Below, piece by piece: positions 1 through 21,800 of a stretch of 64,000 nt of DNA. This stretch comes from Mansonella perstans (taxonomy: Eukaryota; Nematoda; Chromadorea; Rhabditida; Onchocercidae): assembly GCA_037074765.1 (NCBI GenBank), contig JBAMDO010000003.1, positions 332,470-396,469 of the forward strand, in the 5' to 3' direction. Within the stretch, counting starts at the first letter, position 1. Every line of letters starts with the position of its first letter. The position numbers were made by a program, and so were the translations under genes. The notes beneath the pieces are model-generated. The model made no database searches. It saw nothing but the letters and a program-made list of their open reading frames with translations, and was not told the origin of the DNA.

Positions 1-2971
1 GAATTCTAAATATTTTTTAAGTTCCGGAAAATTCGAATTTTTGTTTTATCAGATTTCGAAATTCTTATAAACTTTAATTGCTTGAAAAGAAGCTAAAAAT
101 TAAGCAAAAAAAAAAAAAAACTGGTCAGAAGTATAACTGAACTCAAATTTTATAAATATTTAAATCAATAAATTCAAAGGAAAAAAAAGGAAAAATATCA
201 ACGAGCGTATGTTTTTTGTTGGACGATAAGAAAATGGAAAAAAGAACTTTTTTTTTGTTCGAAGGATTTTTCTTCGTCACTGTCAAACGGTACGCACCAC
301 AATGGCGAAAAAAGAGACAGAATGTGGGATGGAAGTATTGAAAGAGAGAAAAACTAAAATACTTGTTTTTTGAACGATTGGGAACAACAGGATCGATAAT
401 TTAATAATTAATTTGCCCACTTTTGCTTTTCTTCTTCCCTTTTTTCTTTCCATGGCCTTTCCTACCTATAGCAATGACAATCGCTGTAGTTTTATTGTAA
501 CGTTGACCGTCATGCCTATTTACCCTTCTGATCTTATCTTGTCCGCTCTACAATCCACGCATTCGACAACTCGCCCAAAATTAATTAATATTTCAGAAAT
601 ACCAAAATATTTAGCGAATAAAACAATTAAAAATTCACGTATTTATCAATTTACTTACTTGACATTTTTTTTCTCAGTTCTATAATAATTTGTTGAGCAT
701 AAATTGGAAAAATTTTATAATTTACAGTTAGTCATTTAAATCACACTTTAGTTTGCTATTAATTAAGATTGACAGAGAGAGAAAGAGAAAAACAGGAAAT
801 AAATACCAAATCTTGTATCAAGAAAGAAATTAATGATGGAACAAGAACTAATTACAGCAGTTTTTTTTGGTAAAATATTCAAAATGATTGAAATTGGACA
901 CGATCGATTCATTTGATCGATTTTATTTGATTGGTCGAATTAATTTTTACCACTTTCGTTATCAATTTTTTTTTTTGGATAAATCAAATTTTCATTCATT
1001 TCATTGTGATTAATGAAAACGTTTCATTCAAAACTAGCATTTGATAATGACAATCTTTTCATGCACGTGCAATTTAGAAGGCAAATTGAAAGTGATAAAT
1101 TAAATAATAAAATTTGATGATAATTTGAATAGACTGAAATTAATTTAAAATGTTGTACTATTACGATCATAATTCTACAAATTTCGATTTTTTTTTTAAA
1201 TGAAGAAAACATAAGAGAGAAAAATGGGAATTCTTTTTTTTTAGTAACATTAGATGGAGCAAAAATTTCTCGGAATAAAAGTATATATTAATTTCATTTA
1301 AACTAATTGAAAAGTATACTTTGGAAGGATAAGAATTGCTATGTTGAATATAAAATTATTACATTAAGGGAAATTTTTTTTTTTAAATACTTAATAGCAA
1401 AGTAATAATTGAGATTTGGTTTCGATTTCGAGAAATATTCATTGCACATGATTTAAATTTGAATTAGGTTAAAGTTTTAGGGTTACATTTTATTACTGAT
1501 AATTTAAATTTAAAAGTGTGAAAATATTCCAGTGCATAAATATATCATAGTTTGTGTTAGAGATGTCCTAAAAATGGTAAAATTCGGAATGAAATCAAGA
1601 GCAATAGTTCAAAGTTCAAATTCGAATCAATAATTGTGTTGGCTTAAATTAATTCAATTGAAAAATGAAATAAAATGATGATAATATAAGCCGGAAGAGA
1701 TGGTTTTAAAAAAGAAAAGAGAATTTATTTTTTTTCCATTCATTGCAAATATACTTTAATTCTTGCAGTCAACTAATCTTTGATTTATGTAAATTGCCAG
1801 ATAACAGTACATTTCTGATAAGAATCCTTATCAGAATAAGTGATAAGATATCATCTATATGTATATTTCATTATATTTAATTATTTCGATTTTAAATATC
1901 ACTTTAATGGTTAAACAGCTTATGCAAAATCACCTCAGTACATCTATTCTGGCCAAGTTTTGCTAATTAGCAAAGATTAGAATAAGTTATCACTTGCAAT
2001 GGCCAAGTGTTGTATAATATAAATGATTCACACTGCTTTGGGATCTGCACAAAAATAACGGGCCATTCAAAGCTACCCCAGGAAAATGCTATAATAACAG
2101 GAAGCTGGGGCAATTTCGGACATTGTACCAGCTTGTTCGTGTGTGGATGCGGTCGTTCATGAAGGTTTCTAAGTTTTATGAAGTTTGAGGAGCTAGAAGC
2201 GGGAAATCCCAGAAGGCAGGATTGAGAGATACCAGAGGAAAGGGAGATTCGAGAAGTGTTGAAAGAAAGTTTTAGGGATATTGTAGGAAAATTGAGAAAA
2301 GTAGGAAGAGTTGCGAGAAAAAAAAGGATGGGAAAGTTTTAGGAAGCTGTAGAACGTTTGGAACGTGTAGAACGTGTAGAACGTAGAACTTTTTTAATCA
2401 AACAGTCTATGATATTTGGGAGAATAACGTAATAGAAATTATCAATTGGTTGGATGCTTACTTAGAAAAATGAATTAATTGTAATGTGACAGTGCGAAAA
2501 ATTTTATCATTTGATTTATAATTATAAGAGAGTTAGCCAGGTCATAAGGTCATTATTAGCATCTTTATTGGTCTTAAAAGTTTTTGTGAAGTTGGAGAAA
2601 CTTTTTGATCTTTTTTTGGATATATTCTCATAATTCAATATTCTTCTGTTTGTTTTTTTTTTTTTCTTTTTTTTTTTGAAGTACGTTTGCTTCAAAGGTT
2701 ACAAAAAGATGAATTAATTGAAAAGATAAATTAGCCTTACACGTAATTCTTAACTTTTTCGAACTGATTAGGAATTGCGAGAGAATGTGAACACAAATTT
2801 TTCTTTTCGTTCATTCGTTGGATTTAAACTCTTTAATTTCTTGTTAGCAGGTTTAGAAGCGTAGCAAAAAGTAGTGATTTAGTTAGGAGATGGATGAACT
2901 TTCTGTGTGATTTCTTTTCACTTCTTAGAATTTTTGAAAATTTTCGAAAAAATTTTAATAAATTTTTTGCA
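1..2971. other. Intergenic region upstream of the nucleoporin gene
   Basis: AT-rich sequence with homopolymer runs and no reading frame with coding character on either strand. A purine-rich stretch lies at about 2180-2400 and includes three near-copies of a GTAGAACGT-type 9-10-mer at 2348-2388. The promoter of the downstream plus-strand gene should lie here, but I cannot point to a specific element. Confidence 0.6.
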
Positions 2972-2972
2972 G
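2971..2972 (+). promoter_or_regulatory. Candidate trans-splice (or 5' UTR) acceptor of the nucleoporin gene
   Basis: A T-rich tract ending in TTTTTTGCAG stops 27 bases before the start codon at 3000. In nematodes an acceptor this close to the first ATG without an obvious upstream exon usually receives a spliced leader. An ordinary 5' UTR intron would look the same in DNA. Confidence 0.4.
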
Positions 2973-2999
2973 AAACTCGTGTTACGCCACAGTGAAAAT

Positions 3000-11367
<8,368 letters not shown>

Positions 11368-12986
11368 TTAAAGGAAGATATTATATTGTTTTTTTTTTCT
11401 TCTTTCATTTATGGAAATTGCACTAACGTATTTATATGAAATGATACGCATTCATTTTGATGCTTAGGAATGTAAGGACAAACAAACACTTCACAAGTGT
11501 CGCTTTTCACCTTTTGGAGAAATCTCTGTATCAGATATATACATAAATCTAATATCAAGTTTATGCATCTTTCTGAACATTATTCTTAATAAAATTTGAT
11601 TAATTGCTGTCATCACAATAAATAGAAAGAGCATAGTGAATTAATAACAGATCATATATCATCGAAATATGTAGTGAATTACTTGTATCATTGACAAGTT
11701 CATGCATGGTTTCTGAACATTATTCCCAATAAAATTTGAATTATCACTGTCATGTCTATCACCTGTTCACATTATTTAGTGATAAAATTTGTCGCTAAAA
11801 AATTGCAGGTCTATTTTTTATTCGCATAATTCTCTCTGATTGTTAATATGCTATCAGAATAAAAGATATCGTTTTTTCTTGTTTTGTTGGAAAAAAAATA
11901 TTTTTTATATGTTAGTATCGAAGTTCAAGGCTTTCAGTGATTTAACAAATGATAACGATTTGCTACATCGTTTCAATTTATTTCTGACTTGTAACTTAAA
12001 ATAATTTAAACGAATATAATCGAATGGAATATTAATTGCTGAAGCACTGTATCATCATATCTTGTTCCCTTGGAAGAGGAATCAATTACTGTAAACGTTG
12101 CAATTACGAGCGAAAGTATTGTAATATAAATTAAATTTGAAATAAATAATAAAATAAGTATATATACATATATAAATTGTAAATTAATCGCTGCACATTC
12201 CATATTATGTATTTTTTCTCTTTAAATTTATAAATAATTTTCCCTACCTTATATTTTTCATAATTTTTAAAAAATGCCATGGACCAATTATATTATTTGT
12301 TTAATAGAAGTCAATAATGTTTTAAGTGATTTGAAATAAAGCTAAAAATTTTATACCTCTTGTTTAAAATTAAAAAATTAATTAAAAACTTTTTGGCATT
12401 TAACTTTTATAATATAAATCTGAAATATTTGCTGAACAAACGCATCATGCCTTTACCTGCCTGTCTCTCAATCTATCTATGTTATCTGTCTAATTGACGT
12501 AACTTAAGTCAATTTTTTTATAAAAATTATGCATTGATCGATCGGTTGGTCGAGGATCAATCAATCAATCTCAAAAATGATCAGTCATTTAGTATGTAGA
12601 ATATTACTCAAATGATCATCTGATTAGAGAAGAAAGAAAATGAATGATACCTGTAAGAGTACCAATTCTCATCGAACACAACAGGCAAAATTACCTGCAT
12701 TAAATTGCTTTTGATAAAAGTATCGATTCATTTTACGGAGATCATTAACTGTAAATAACGAGAAAGTAACGTGACTGATTTAATGATTCAGTTATAAATT
12801 TATTAAGTACTTATTTTAATCGATTATTCCTCAATTTCAAAAATAATTTTTATTTTTCTATAAAGGAAATTTGCATGTTTGTATATCTCGAAAAGAAATA
12901 TTGAAATTTTAAAGTTAAGTATCCATATCTATATACCTGCGTATGAGCGTTGTCCCATCATTTGTTTCAAATGAATTTAAAAAAGG
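11368..12986. other. Intergenic region with duplicated 3' end sequence
   Basis: No coding frame seen. AATAAA polyadenylation signals suited to the upstream gene occur at 11588-11593 and again at about 11729-11734, inside two copies of a roughly 45-base segment (see repeat). The rest is AT-rich. Importantly, no exon encoding transmembrane helices is visible here, although the next gene would be expected to have them. Confidence 0.6.
11560..11756 (+). repeat. Direct duplication carrying a polyadenylation signal
   Basis: The segment from about 11560 to 11612 recurs, slightly diverged, at about 11700-11752, some 140 bases on. Both copies contain TTTCTGAACATTATTC followed by AATAAAATTTGA. This places two alternative poly(A) signals downstream of the nucleoporin stop codon. 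Confidence 0.7.
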
Positions 12987-15900
12987 ATGTTTGGGTTGTG
13001 GCAATGTTTTGAGCGGTGGCGTGTTGATATAGCATATCGTTTGTTGCATTGCATTTATGGCCGTGAAGATTTCGAGCATCACTGGTATCCACAAATTCTA
13101 ATTATGCAAATTGATGAAAATCCCGAATGGCTTGTGAATTGTCAAAAATTAATTGCTGTAGCAGAATGGATTAAGGATGGTGCAGCATCAAACATTGTTG
13201 CTATCTTATGCGAAGTAAAGTATTTTTGGTTAATTTAATAAATTTTTATTTTTTTCTTTTATCAACTTTTCGTTTTTTCTTTTTGAAGTATTCAAAACTT
13301 AACAATTTTTTTTTTGAAAGAGAATTAAGGGAGGAAAAAGAACAGCTTGATGGATAGTAATAAGAAATAAAAATAAAAAGTGAAGAAATATAGCTTGACG
13401 AGTAACAATAAGAAATAAAAAAAGAATATAGCTTAATGATTAACAATAAGAAATAGGAAAGAAAAATAGCTTGACGAACAAAAATAAGAAATAGAATGAA
13501 TTTTGGAAAGGATTTTGTAAAACACTTATTTTGTAATACATTTACAAACAATTAACTGAAATAGGAACATTTGCTTGCCGAATCTATTTTCAATATTCGT
13601 AAATATTTAGGAGGAATTAAGACAAAATTTAATCACAGGAAGAGCTTTTCACATACATATGTATATATATGAACTGAATAAATTTTTCAGGGACATACAC
13701 AAGATCCAGATACCGGTGAATATTTGCGCTTAGTGGAAATTGCGGTGACACAACTGGTCTGAATAAAATTATTTTGCTTCTCCCTAGATTTCGTTTTGCA
13801 TTTTGTTTTTGTTTCTTCAAATGAAGAGCTTTAGAATTCTCTTGAAAATCCAAAGTAAAAACACGAATTATTTATGAATTTTTCAATCAAATTTTGGTGT
13901 ATCTTTTTACACAGCGCTTATTATTTGAGTAATATTTATTGGTGAAAATTCTTTTTATAAATATTTTTTTTTAACTTTAATCAAAAATTTTTTCTCAAAA
14001 AAAAATTTTCACAAAGTTCATTTTATATTTTCTCATTGCTTATTTTTCTTTGTCGCTTTTTTTTTCAAATTCGATTTGTAATAAAAATTTTTGTGCTTTT
14101 TTTGACTTTTTTTCCATTTTTTAGATCGGTGGATCATGCCTCAATGCACATCACTTGGTTGTATCGTATGAAAATTTAAGCGAATTGGATGAAACCGCTT
14201 CAGCGGTAATTCAATGTTCCGGTTTAGGAATTCTGAAACCAAATACGATTATAATTGATTTTCCGAAATCTGGCTCCTCATATAATTTGTTAGCAATTTG
14301 TTTTTGCAATTTTTTTTTTTAATTTCCATCACTTCTTTTTCCGTACCACTAAAGAAATAGGTTAAATTTTTTTAAAAAAAAATTAAAAGCCCGTTTCGCT
14401 CCTTTTTTTCATTTATTTTATTTTTCTGTATTGTCATCGTTATGACATTGAAAAGAATGTTTAAGCTAGTCGCACACTGTTTCAAAAAAAAGGAAATTAA
14501 AATTGTCAAAAAAGGGATTACAATCATTAAAAATTTCGTACAAGCTAAATAGTTTATTATAATTAATTAGTTTGGAAAAAATTTTAACAAAATTGTTAAA
14601 ATAAAATTTTCTTTTCTCTTCATATGGGTGCTTATGTTATTAGATTTTAATAAGCCTAACAGGAATTAACATTTAATTTGATCATTTTTGGATGGAAAAT
14701 TTTTTTTTTAACAATTCTGTTATTAAGTTTATTTGCGGGGCAAGGCGAATTGTGGAATCGAATTGCAGCAGCGGCTGATAAATGCCTACTGATATGTAAA
14801 GGTGATTTATGGAAACCAGTGCCATTCAATTTGGCTGTAAGTTTTGATTATTTAAGTCATTTATTAGTTAATCAAACACCTAATTGCCTAATTACTTAAA
14901 TGGGCTGGTAATGAAACAGTTGATATTATTAGTATATTGTCTCGAACTGTTTGATTATTGATAGCTGATAATTTATTAGTCAAAAAACTGAAAAAACTTC
15001 TTGCCAATCAAAAATCCAAATTAATTGTGGCAATTATTTCTGTATTGTTCTTACAATATCTGCTAAAATTAGCTATTGATCATATTATTTGATGATAATT
15101 AATATATTATCAATAGGATCAGTAATTTAAAAATTGAGGATAATTACTGATAATTAATAACCAAGTATATTTTAATAACTACGTATACGAGGAAAGTCAA
15201 ATATTTGCCCTCTTACTTTAATTGGTCAGCTATCTCAAAAATTATTTCTAAAGTTTCATAAAGTTCAAAATCAAATAATCAAAAAAAATTTTACAGTCAA
15301 CATTGGATTTATGGTGGGTAGTGGAAAGCGATAATATTTTGCTGTCCTTCGTTTATGTTATATGTAGGAATTATCGATGGACATTTACGAAGTAACGTGC
15401 AATTTATTTTTAAAATTAAACAAGAATCAACTGAAAATAGCTACGATTTTAATAACAAATTGTTTCATTAAAATGTAAAAAATAGTATGTTTTACATGAG
15501 TTAATTTCACATTAATTAATCAATAAATCTCAACAAATATAAAATGACAATGATATACAAGAAATAAAATCTTTAATAAAATAACATTATTAAATAAAAG
15601 TATGCGTTTGTTTAGACTTCGGATATTTGCTGTGATCAAAGATACAGAAATTGAAGCAGTGAAAGATCAAGTTTCCAAGCGGATTCATCAGGCATCGCTA
15701 GAAGCCGATAGCATAGAATTTCGACCGGTATCTGCCGATGATATTGCAGCTTACGGACGTATAAATGCTTCATTTATTTTTGTCATTTGTCTTGATTCAT
15801 CAACATAATTTCTATTTTCAGTTTTTTATATCAAATAACCTAAAGCATTTTGATTCAAATTTCAAATTTTCGACCATTATGCTGCATATATCAAGTTTAC

Positions 15901-16961
15901 GCTGATATAATTATTAGTGATACAGTTGTGGTTGATATAATATTGTTAATAGTAATAACGATAGAGAAAACGAAATATTGAAGATTGCAAAGAATGATAA
16001 TAACATAATCGTAAAACATAAATTTCAGGTCAAATTACTAGTGAAAATTTAAGTTAATGATAAATTAGCAAAAGCGAATATTTCTACCAGTTACCTTGAT
16101 TTAAATATTTTCAAATTTAGTTTTTCATTTCTTATATCTATTCATTCATTTAACCTTTTACTATAGTTTAAATGACTTTGAAACATAAATTGATCTTTTC
16201 CACCATTACATGATGGAATTGCCAAAGTTTCTCATTTTATACAATTAAAGAATTTTAAATTTTTAAAGAGTTAAAATGAAAAATGATATGAAAATTATAA
16301 ACATTGTGATCTCCCTTTCTCTTCCTGTTTCTTCTGCAACTAGAGCTGAATAAATTTAGTTTTATCAAATTTTTTTTAAAGCAAAATTTTGCTCACAAGC
16401 AAGAAAAGTTACGTGAAATTTCTAAAATTAGAAATTTTTATTTATAACTTTGAAAATTTTATGTTAAAGATCTTTCTCTAATTGATAATTAAATTTAAGT
16501 TGAATACCTTGCAATCATTTTAGCCGTCAAACTCTCTAATCGAAATATGAAAAAAGGAGAGGAGAAAGGGTCAAAAGATACACGAATATATAAGGTGAAT
16601 CAATGCTTACTTATAAATTAAGCCAATAAAAAAATTTTCAAATGTTTGGAAAACAAAAATAAATAATCCCAATAGGTGCTTGATCAGAAAGAAAAAAATC
16701 TCAGTGAATTTTTGCAAGCATTGAACTTCTGTTAACCTGAATATTCTGTAATTATTTTAATTAGTATAATTTAATTTGTTGCAGAATGATTTACCAATTG
16801 GTTTGAATAGTCTGATACGAAAAGAATCAGCAAATGCAGATTTAGTAGTGCTTAATCTACCACGTCCACGTGGCGATATGTCGGCATCGAGGCTGTTGCA
16901 AGTCTTAGATGCTGTTACGCATCAATTAACACGCGTTGTTATTTTTAGACCTTCCATTTAA
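12987..16961 (+). CDS. SLC12A9-like cotransporter, C-terminal cytosolic region only
   Basis: Homologue of the cytosolic C-terminus of SLC12 cation-chloride cotransporters, closest by eye to SLC12A9. Exons read: 12987-13214, 13691-13756, 14125-14288, 14728-14836, 15297 to about 15345, 15601 to about 15758, and 16785-16961. Landmarks in family order: W-x-PQ-I-L-I after the last helix, the CSGLGILKPNT block (compare SGLGGMKPNT), a DLWWVV block, RLRIFAVIKD, and the terminal NLPRPRG. The twelve-helix transport domain is missing: the exons begin just where the last helix should end, and nothing upstream supplies it. Phases join through exon 4, exon 5 needs a weak donor (GTCCTT), and the best donor of exon 6 gives a stop when joined to exon 7. 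It could be a truncated duplicate or pseudogene, a soluble derivative, or a gene with a missed small exon or an assembly gap. Confidence 0.6.
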
Positions 16962-18851
16962 AAATATTTCAGTTGATAAATTTGATTTATAACTTGCTAA
17001 ATCAAATTTTTATTTTTTTAAATTAGACTCTATTCAAATTCGAATTAACCCAACAATCAATCTTTGTGCAGCATAACTCTTTTGCTACATTCATGTTATT
17101 TTATAATTACAAAATAAATTAATTATTCATGGCTTATGGAGTACATGTACCAGTTCATGTACAATGTTTATTTCTATTTTAGTCTGCTATTTATTTGTTG
17201 CAAAAAAATTTTTAATCTTAATTTAATGTATCAGTAAGCTTTGTATTTGAGTACTTTGATCAGAAATTATTCTTCCACTTATTCTACCTTAATTCAAAAT
17301 TGAATCTTGTTAGCATCAAAAGTTCCAATTAATTAAGCGATTCTAAATTCTAGAAAATTCTCTCCAACTATCAATTTTAATTGATTGATTTTGTACAGCT
17401 GTTTCTAATGTTTAATTTCTAAATGATTAATTCATACCATTATCTTCAACCTTTAGTAATATATTTATATTCTTTCGATTATAAGATTTTAATTTAAATT
17501 AATTGAATGTAAACACATTTTTTGGATTTTATTCATTAGAAAAATTCAGTTGAAATAATTCCGAAATTCGTGATGATAAAATCATCAATTTTTGAGATTA
17601 ATAATGATAAAGAGTCCTCAGAAATGTAAAACACTGATAATAATAGTAACATTAATTATATCGAAATTTTTTGGCAAATTTGACAACTTCCTTGATTTCA
17701 TTATTTATTTCATTATTCGTACATGTGACACATGTGACATGTGAATTACACACGATCACATTAAAACCAGGTGTTGAGAATTTTACATATCATGATAATG
17801 TATGGAAAATAATATTATTATATTTTTCGTGGCCTCCCTTATTTCAAGAAAAGAGTTTGCGCGTCCTTCTGAAATTTCACTGTCAGTAGTTATACCTCTG
17901 AAAGTGTCTCGCATGCACAACAAGACCCATTATCCTTCAAGCAATTATCTTGGAGAAAGACAATCTAACTTTAAACTCGGGCAGAGAAAGCTCGTTTGGC
18001 CTTGCAAAGAGATCCATTTAAGAAAAGGATGTTTTAACTAAAACCTATGGGCTGCGTCATCATCATCCAAGCTCGTAGGCCCTGGAAAATAAATCTAAGG
18101 AGTGAAAGGTAAAAGGCCGGCCGAATATGTTGTACATCACCCAAAAATTCACTGCTTAGGCTCCAAAGATCACTTTGTAATGAGATGACATATGATATGA
18201 GAAGTTACACTGGAAGTCACGAATTGAACCCTGCATGCAGGCATTTAAGATTTTGGTCTATCAAGACTGATCCAGAAGATAATAATATTATTCGGTAACA
18301 TCCTGGATCATCAAGCAGCATTATTTGCTTCATATGATCGCCAGTTGGTAAGATGAAAAGAAAAATTGTTGTTCTGAAAGTTCAAAATGCGAAGAATTAA
18401 CAAATTACATGTTGCTTTCAGCTAATGTTTTATTTTTATTGTGTAAAATTACCGACTGGCATTTGCAGTGAAATTTGTTTAATAATGCATCAAATAATGG
18501 TACTGATAATTAAGCAAACAAAAAAAAAGAGCGGTATTGCAGAAAGAGTTAGATAGATAAGTTTTAAACTTTTCCCTTAAACTCTTCCTTTAATAAGTTA
18601 ATTGATTACTCGGTCAATTGGATTGAAACAACATTAATGTGTTTGTTTTGAAAAAGAAAAGAAAAGTTTAAAAGTTTAAGGGAGAAAGGAAGAAGCATGG
18701 AAGAGGAAGAGTGGAGGAGGTGCAGAAGAAAGTGCGGTAAGGGAAAAGGAAGAAATGAGGAAAAGAATGAAATTTGGTTCAATCTCTGTCAGTTGTTAAG
18801 CGAGGAGTTTCAGAAAGCTGGTTTAGTGATTTCAAGTTTAAGGAAAAAAAG
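16962..18851. other. Intergenic region with a GC-richer island
   Basis: Mostly AT-rich. From about 17820 to 18330 the sequence is visibly GC-richer and less repetitive than its surroundings, with only short broken frames that I cannot assign. From about 18650 to 18775 the plus strand is almost entirely purine. The first exon of the secreted protein follows. Confidence 0.5.
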
Positions 18852-21800
18852 ATGAAATCAATGCTTTTGCTTCTACTTTTCCTAATTAATCCAATTAATG
18901 GATGCATACATGATGGTAAAACTTACAAAGATGGCGAAACATGGGTTCGTTTACTTTTCGTTTTCTCCATTATCATTACTGTAATTATTATGGTTACTAT
19001 TATTTTTACTTACTAATATTGTTATCATTTTGCAACACTAATTTTTTTTATTTCTTTGAATTTTTGAAAAATTTAAAAATTTTAAATTTTTGTAAGTATT
19101 AGTTGCGAAAATTAGTTATGATACACATTTTAATATTCAATTTTATTTTGTTTTATTTTTGAATATTTTTAAATTCTAGATCGATGAAAATATTAGTAGG
19201 AAGGATAATTAAGACGTGTACTTTATTATTGCATTTTTTGTTTTGTTTTTCTCTTTGAGTATTTCAAAATTTAATTTATTAATTTGCTTCTAATTGAAAA
19301 AATATAGTAGATGTATATAAGTGAAAGATGATGAATTTGCCGAGAATATGGATAATAATAAAATGTACATTACAGACAAGTTTTAGAGAAAAGAATTTTG
19401 CTAAATTTCAAGTGAAGTTTTAGGTATCGAATAGCAATTTTAAACTTATAGAAGGATGAATAAACTTCTGAAAGTTGAGCATATACATTTAATCGTTACA
19501 CCAACATGAGAAATTTGGGATATATGTATGGAATTAGCCAGAAGAAATTTTCAAATCGCAATAGAAAAAATCACTTAACACTCCCTAATAATTTGTGCTA
19601 ATTTAATTTACACTAATTTCTGAAAAAATGAAATGGTTTTCAATCTATCAACATTGACTAATTTTAAGTATGGATGAAATTAATTAACATAAATTAATAA
19701 CAGGTGGAAAAAGATGCGTTTCTGATGAGATGTCAAATGGAGGAAGATGGTGCATCCTGGATGGTTGAGATAGCAGGTTGTAAGATGCCATCCGGTGCGA
19801 CAATAGAAATAAATTCAAGTATGATCGATGGAAATTATGAATGGAAATGCATGAAGAATAATGATGGGCAAGTTATGATGCAAAAAACATTACATGCCAA
19901 TGCAAACTGTGGTGAACATAAACGTGGTATTAATTTCTTTTTTTTTTTAATTGAACTATTAATTAATGGATTTTTATTTGAATTTGTCAACATTTCATTG
20001 GCAATAAAATTTCATTTCTTACCTTCTTTATTATTTGGAAGAAAAATGTAAATTTTTGTTCAATGAATTTTATTTTTTTTGTACTTAAAATAAATTATAT
20101 TTAATGAGTTCTTACCTGTTTTTTTTTCCAAATGATATTATTTAGGTGAACAGTGGCGTGAAAAATCATTTCTATATGAATGTAGAGAGAATGGAAGACA
20201 AGAATTGGTCGCATGTTTCGCTGCAAATGATGAACAAGTGAATGCTGGTGAATCAAGAGAAATTAACGGATATATTGTCAGGTAAGACAAATTTTGCTCA
20301 TTTTTATTCTTTCAAATTTAATTTTACAACTAATTTTTACATGCATTTTTTCAAGTCGCACGGATTCTTTTATATTTTTGGACTTAGTTATTGTAAGAGT
20401 ATTATTAAAGATTACATTATAATTATAAGTGGAACTAGTGATAACAGGAATATTAAACACGATAATAAGTAACAATATGAATGTTAAACACGATAATGAG
20501 TAACAGTATGAATGACAGTAAATGATGACATATGAGTTTGGATTGCTGTTTTTTGCCTTTAATTATATGGATAATACATCATTGGTTAATTCAAATAATG
20601 GAAAAATTAATATTTATTAATCAATATTTTGTGGAAAAAACCAAACAAAATATAAAATTATATTTTGAATTAAAACTGATTTGAAAATAACGACTTTGTT
20701 TATGTAACAATTACAAAATTATACCATCATAGAACGCTCCTATTTCTGCATTAACAATATCATGATCGGATGATGTAAATGCTTTAGTCTCGATATAGCT
20801 TTTGAAGTTCTGGAAATAGCTTCCGGAGGCTTTATTTATCCTTCATCGATATAGCGATATTAGAGTGTTCAGATTTGCAATATCACACTTTGGCTAAAGT
20901 ATACAGCTATTAGCAGTAGGCTTATTTTTATAGATGTCAAAAATACGAAAATGGCACGGTTGTAATGCAAGGTGTCCCTGTAGGATCCAAAGATTTGGAA
21001 GGCTTTCAGGCAGAATGCATCGATTCAAAAGGCGAATATCATGCTATCAGTAGGTATTATTAGTTACAAAATTATTAGTTAAAATTTTAAAGTATGCAAA
21101 ACTTTTTGCAACTAAATTTTTTTTTTAATGGTGAAATACATCGTGGATCATTTGTCTGCTTATTTATTTTAATTATCCTTACTTATGTATTCAATTTTTA
21201 CATAGTTATTGTTTCATCATATTTATACGTTAATTTTTTAGATCTTTCTAATTTCGGTCAAATTTTAATTTTCTTTTTGAGCAAAATCAATATTATACAA
21301 AGTTTGAGTAGCAATTTCAAATTCTTTAAAATTCTTTATTTGAAGAATTCAAAATGAGATAAAATTAATTGTATGGAAAGAAATAATTTTCCAGAGTTAC
21401 ATTAAGTTATTACAATGACAGCTAATGATTGAATGATGCCTGAATTTGAGTAAAAGTTCTCTAAAATATGAATAATTGCAAAAACTTATTAAATTTGTGT
21501 TAAAACTTAAACTTGAATTAAATTTAATTGAATATCATTTAATAAAAAGAAATGAATACCTTTTTATTGCAAAATTCTAAAATTACCTATATTTCATGAG
21601 ATAAGTTTGGAACGATAAATTTGTTAAAAATGCACACACACATATCTTCGAGCATTTCAGGATTAAACGAGGAAGGGTAAATTGATAAATAAATAGGGAT
21701 TAAAAATAGATGGGTTAATTTAAAATAAAATTATTGGAAATTTGCAATTGCTGTTGTTTATAATCATTATTATTACTGGTAATATTTTTTTACAGATTCA

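Noticed and set aside
17671..17889. Open frame resembling a signal peptide
   Set aside because: Its apparent first Met is a TTG; there is no ATG, no downstream exon and no homology.
18205..18245. Possible tRNA B-box (GGTTCAATTC on the minus strand)
   Set aside because: The flanking bases do not form T-arm or acceptor stems and no A-box is placed correctly.
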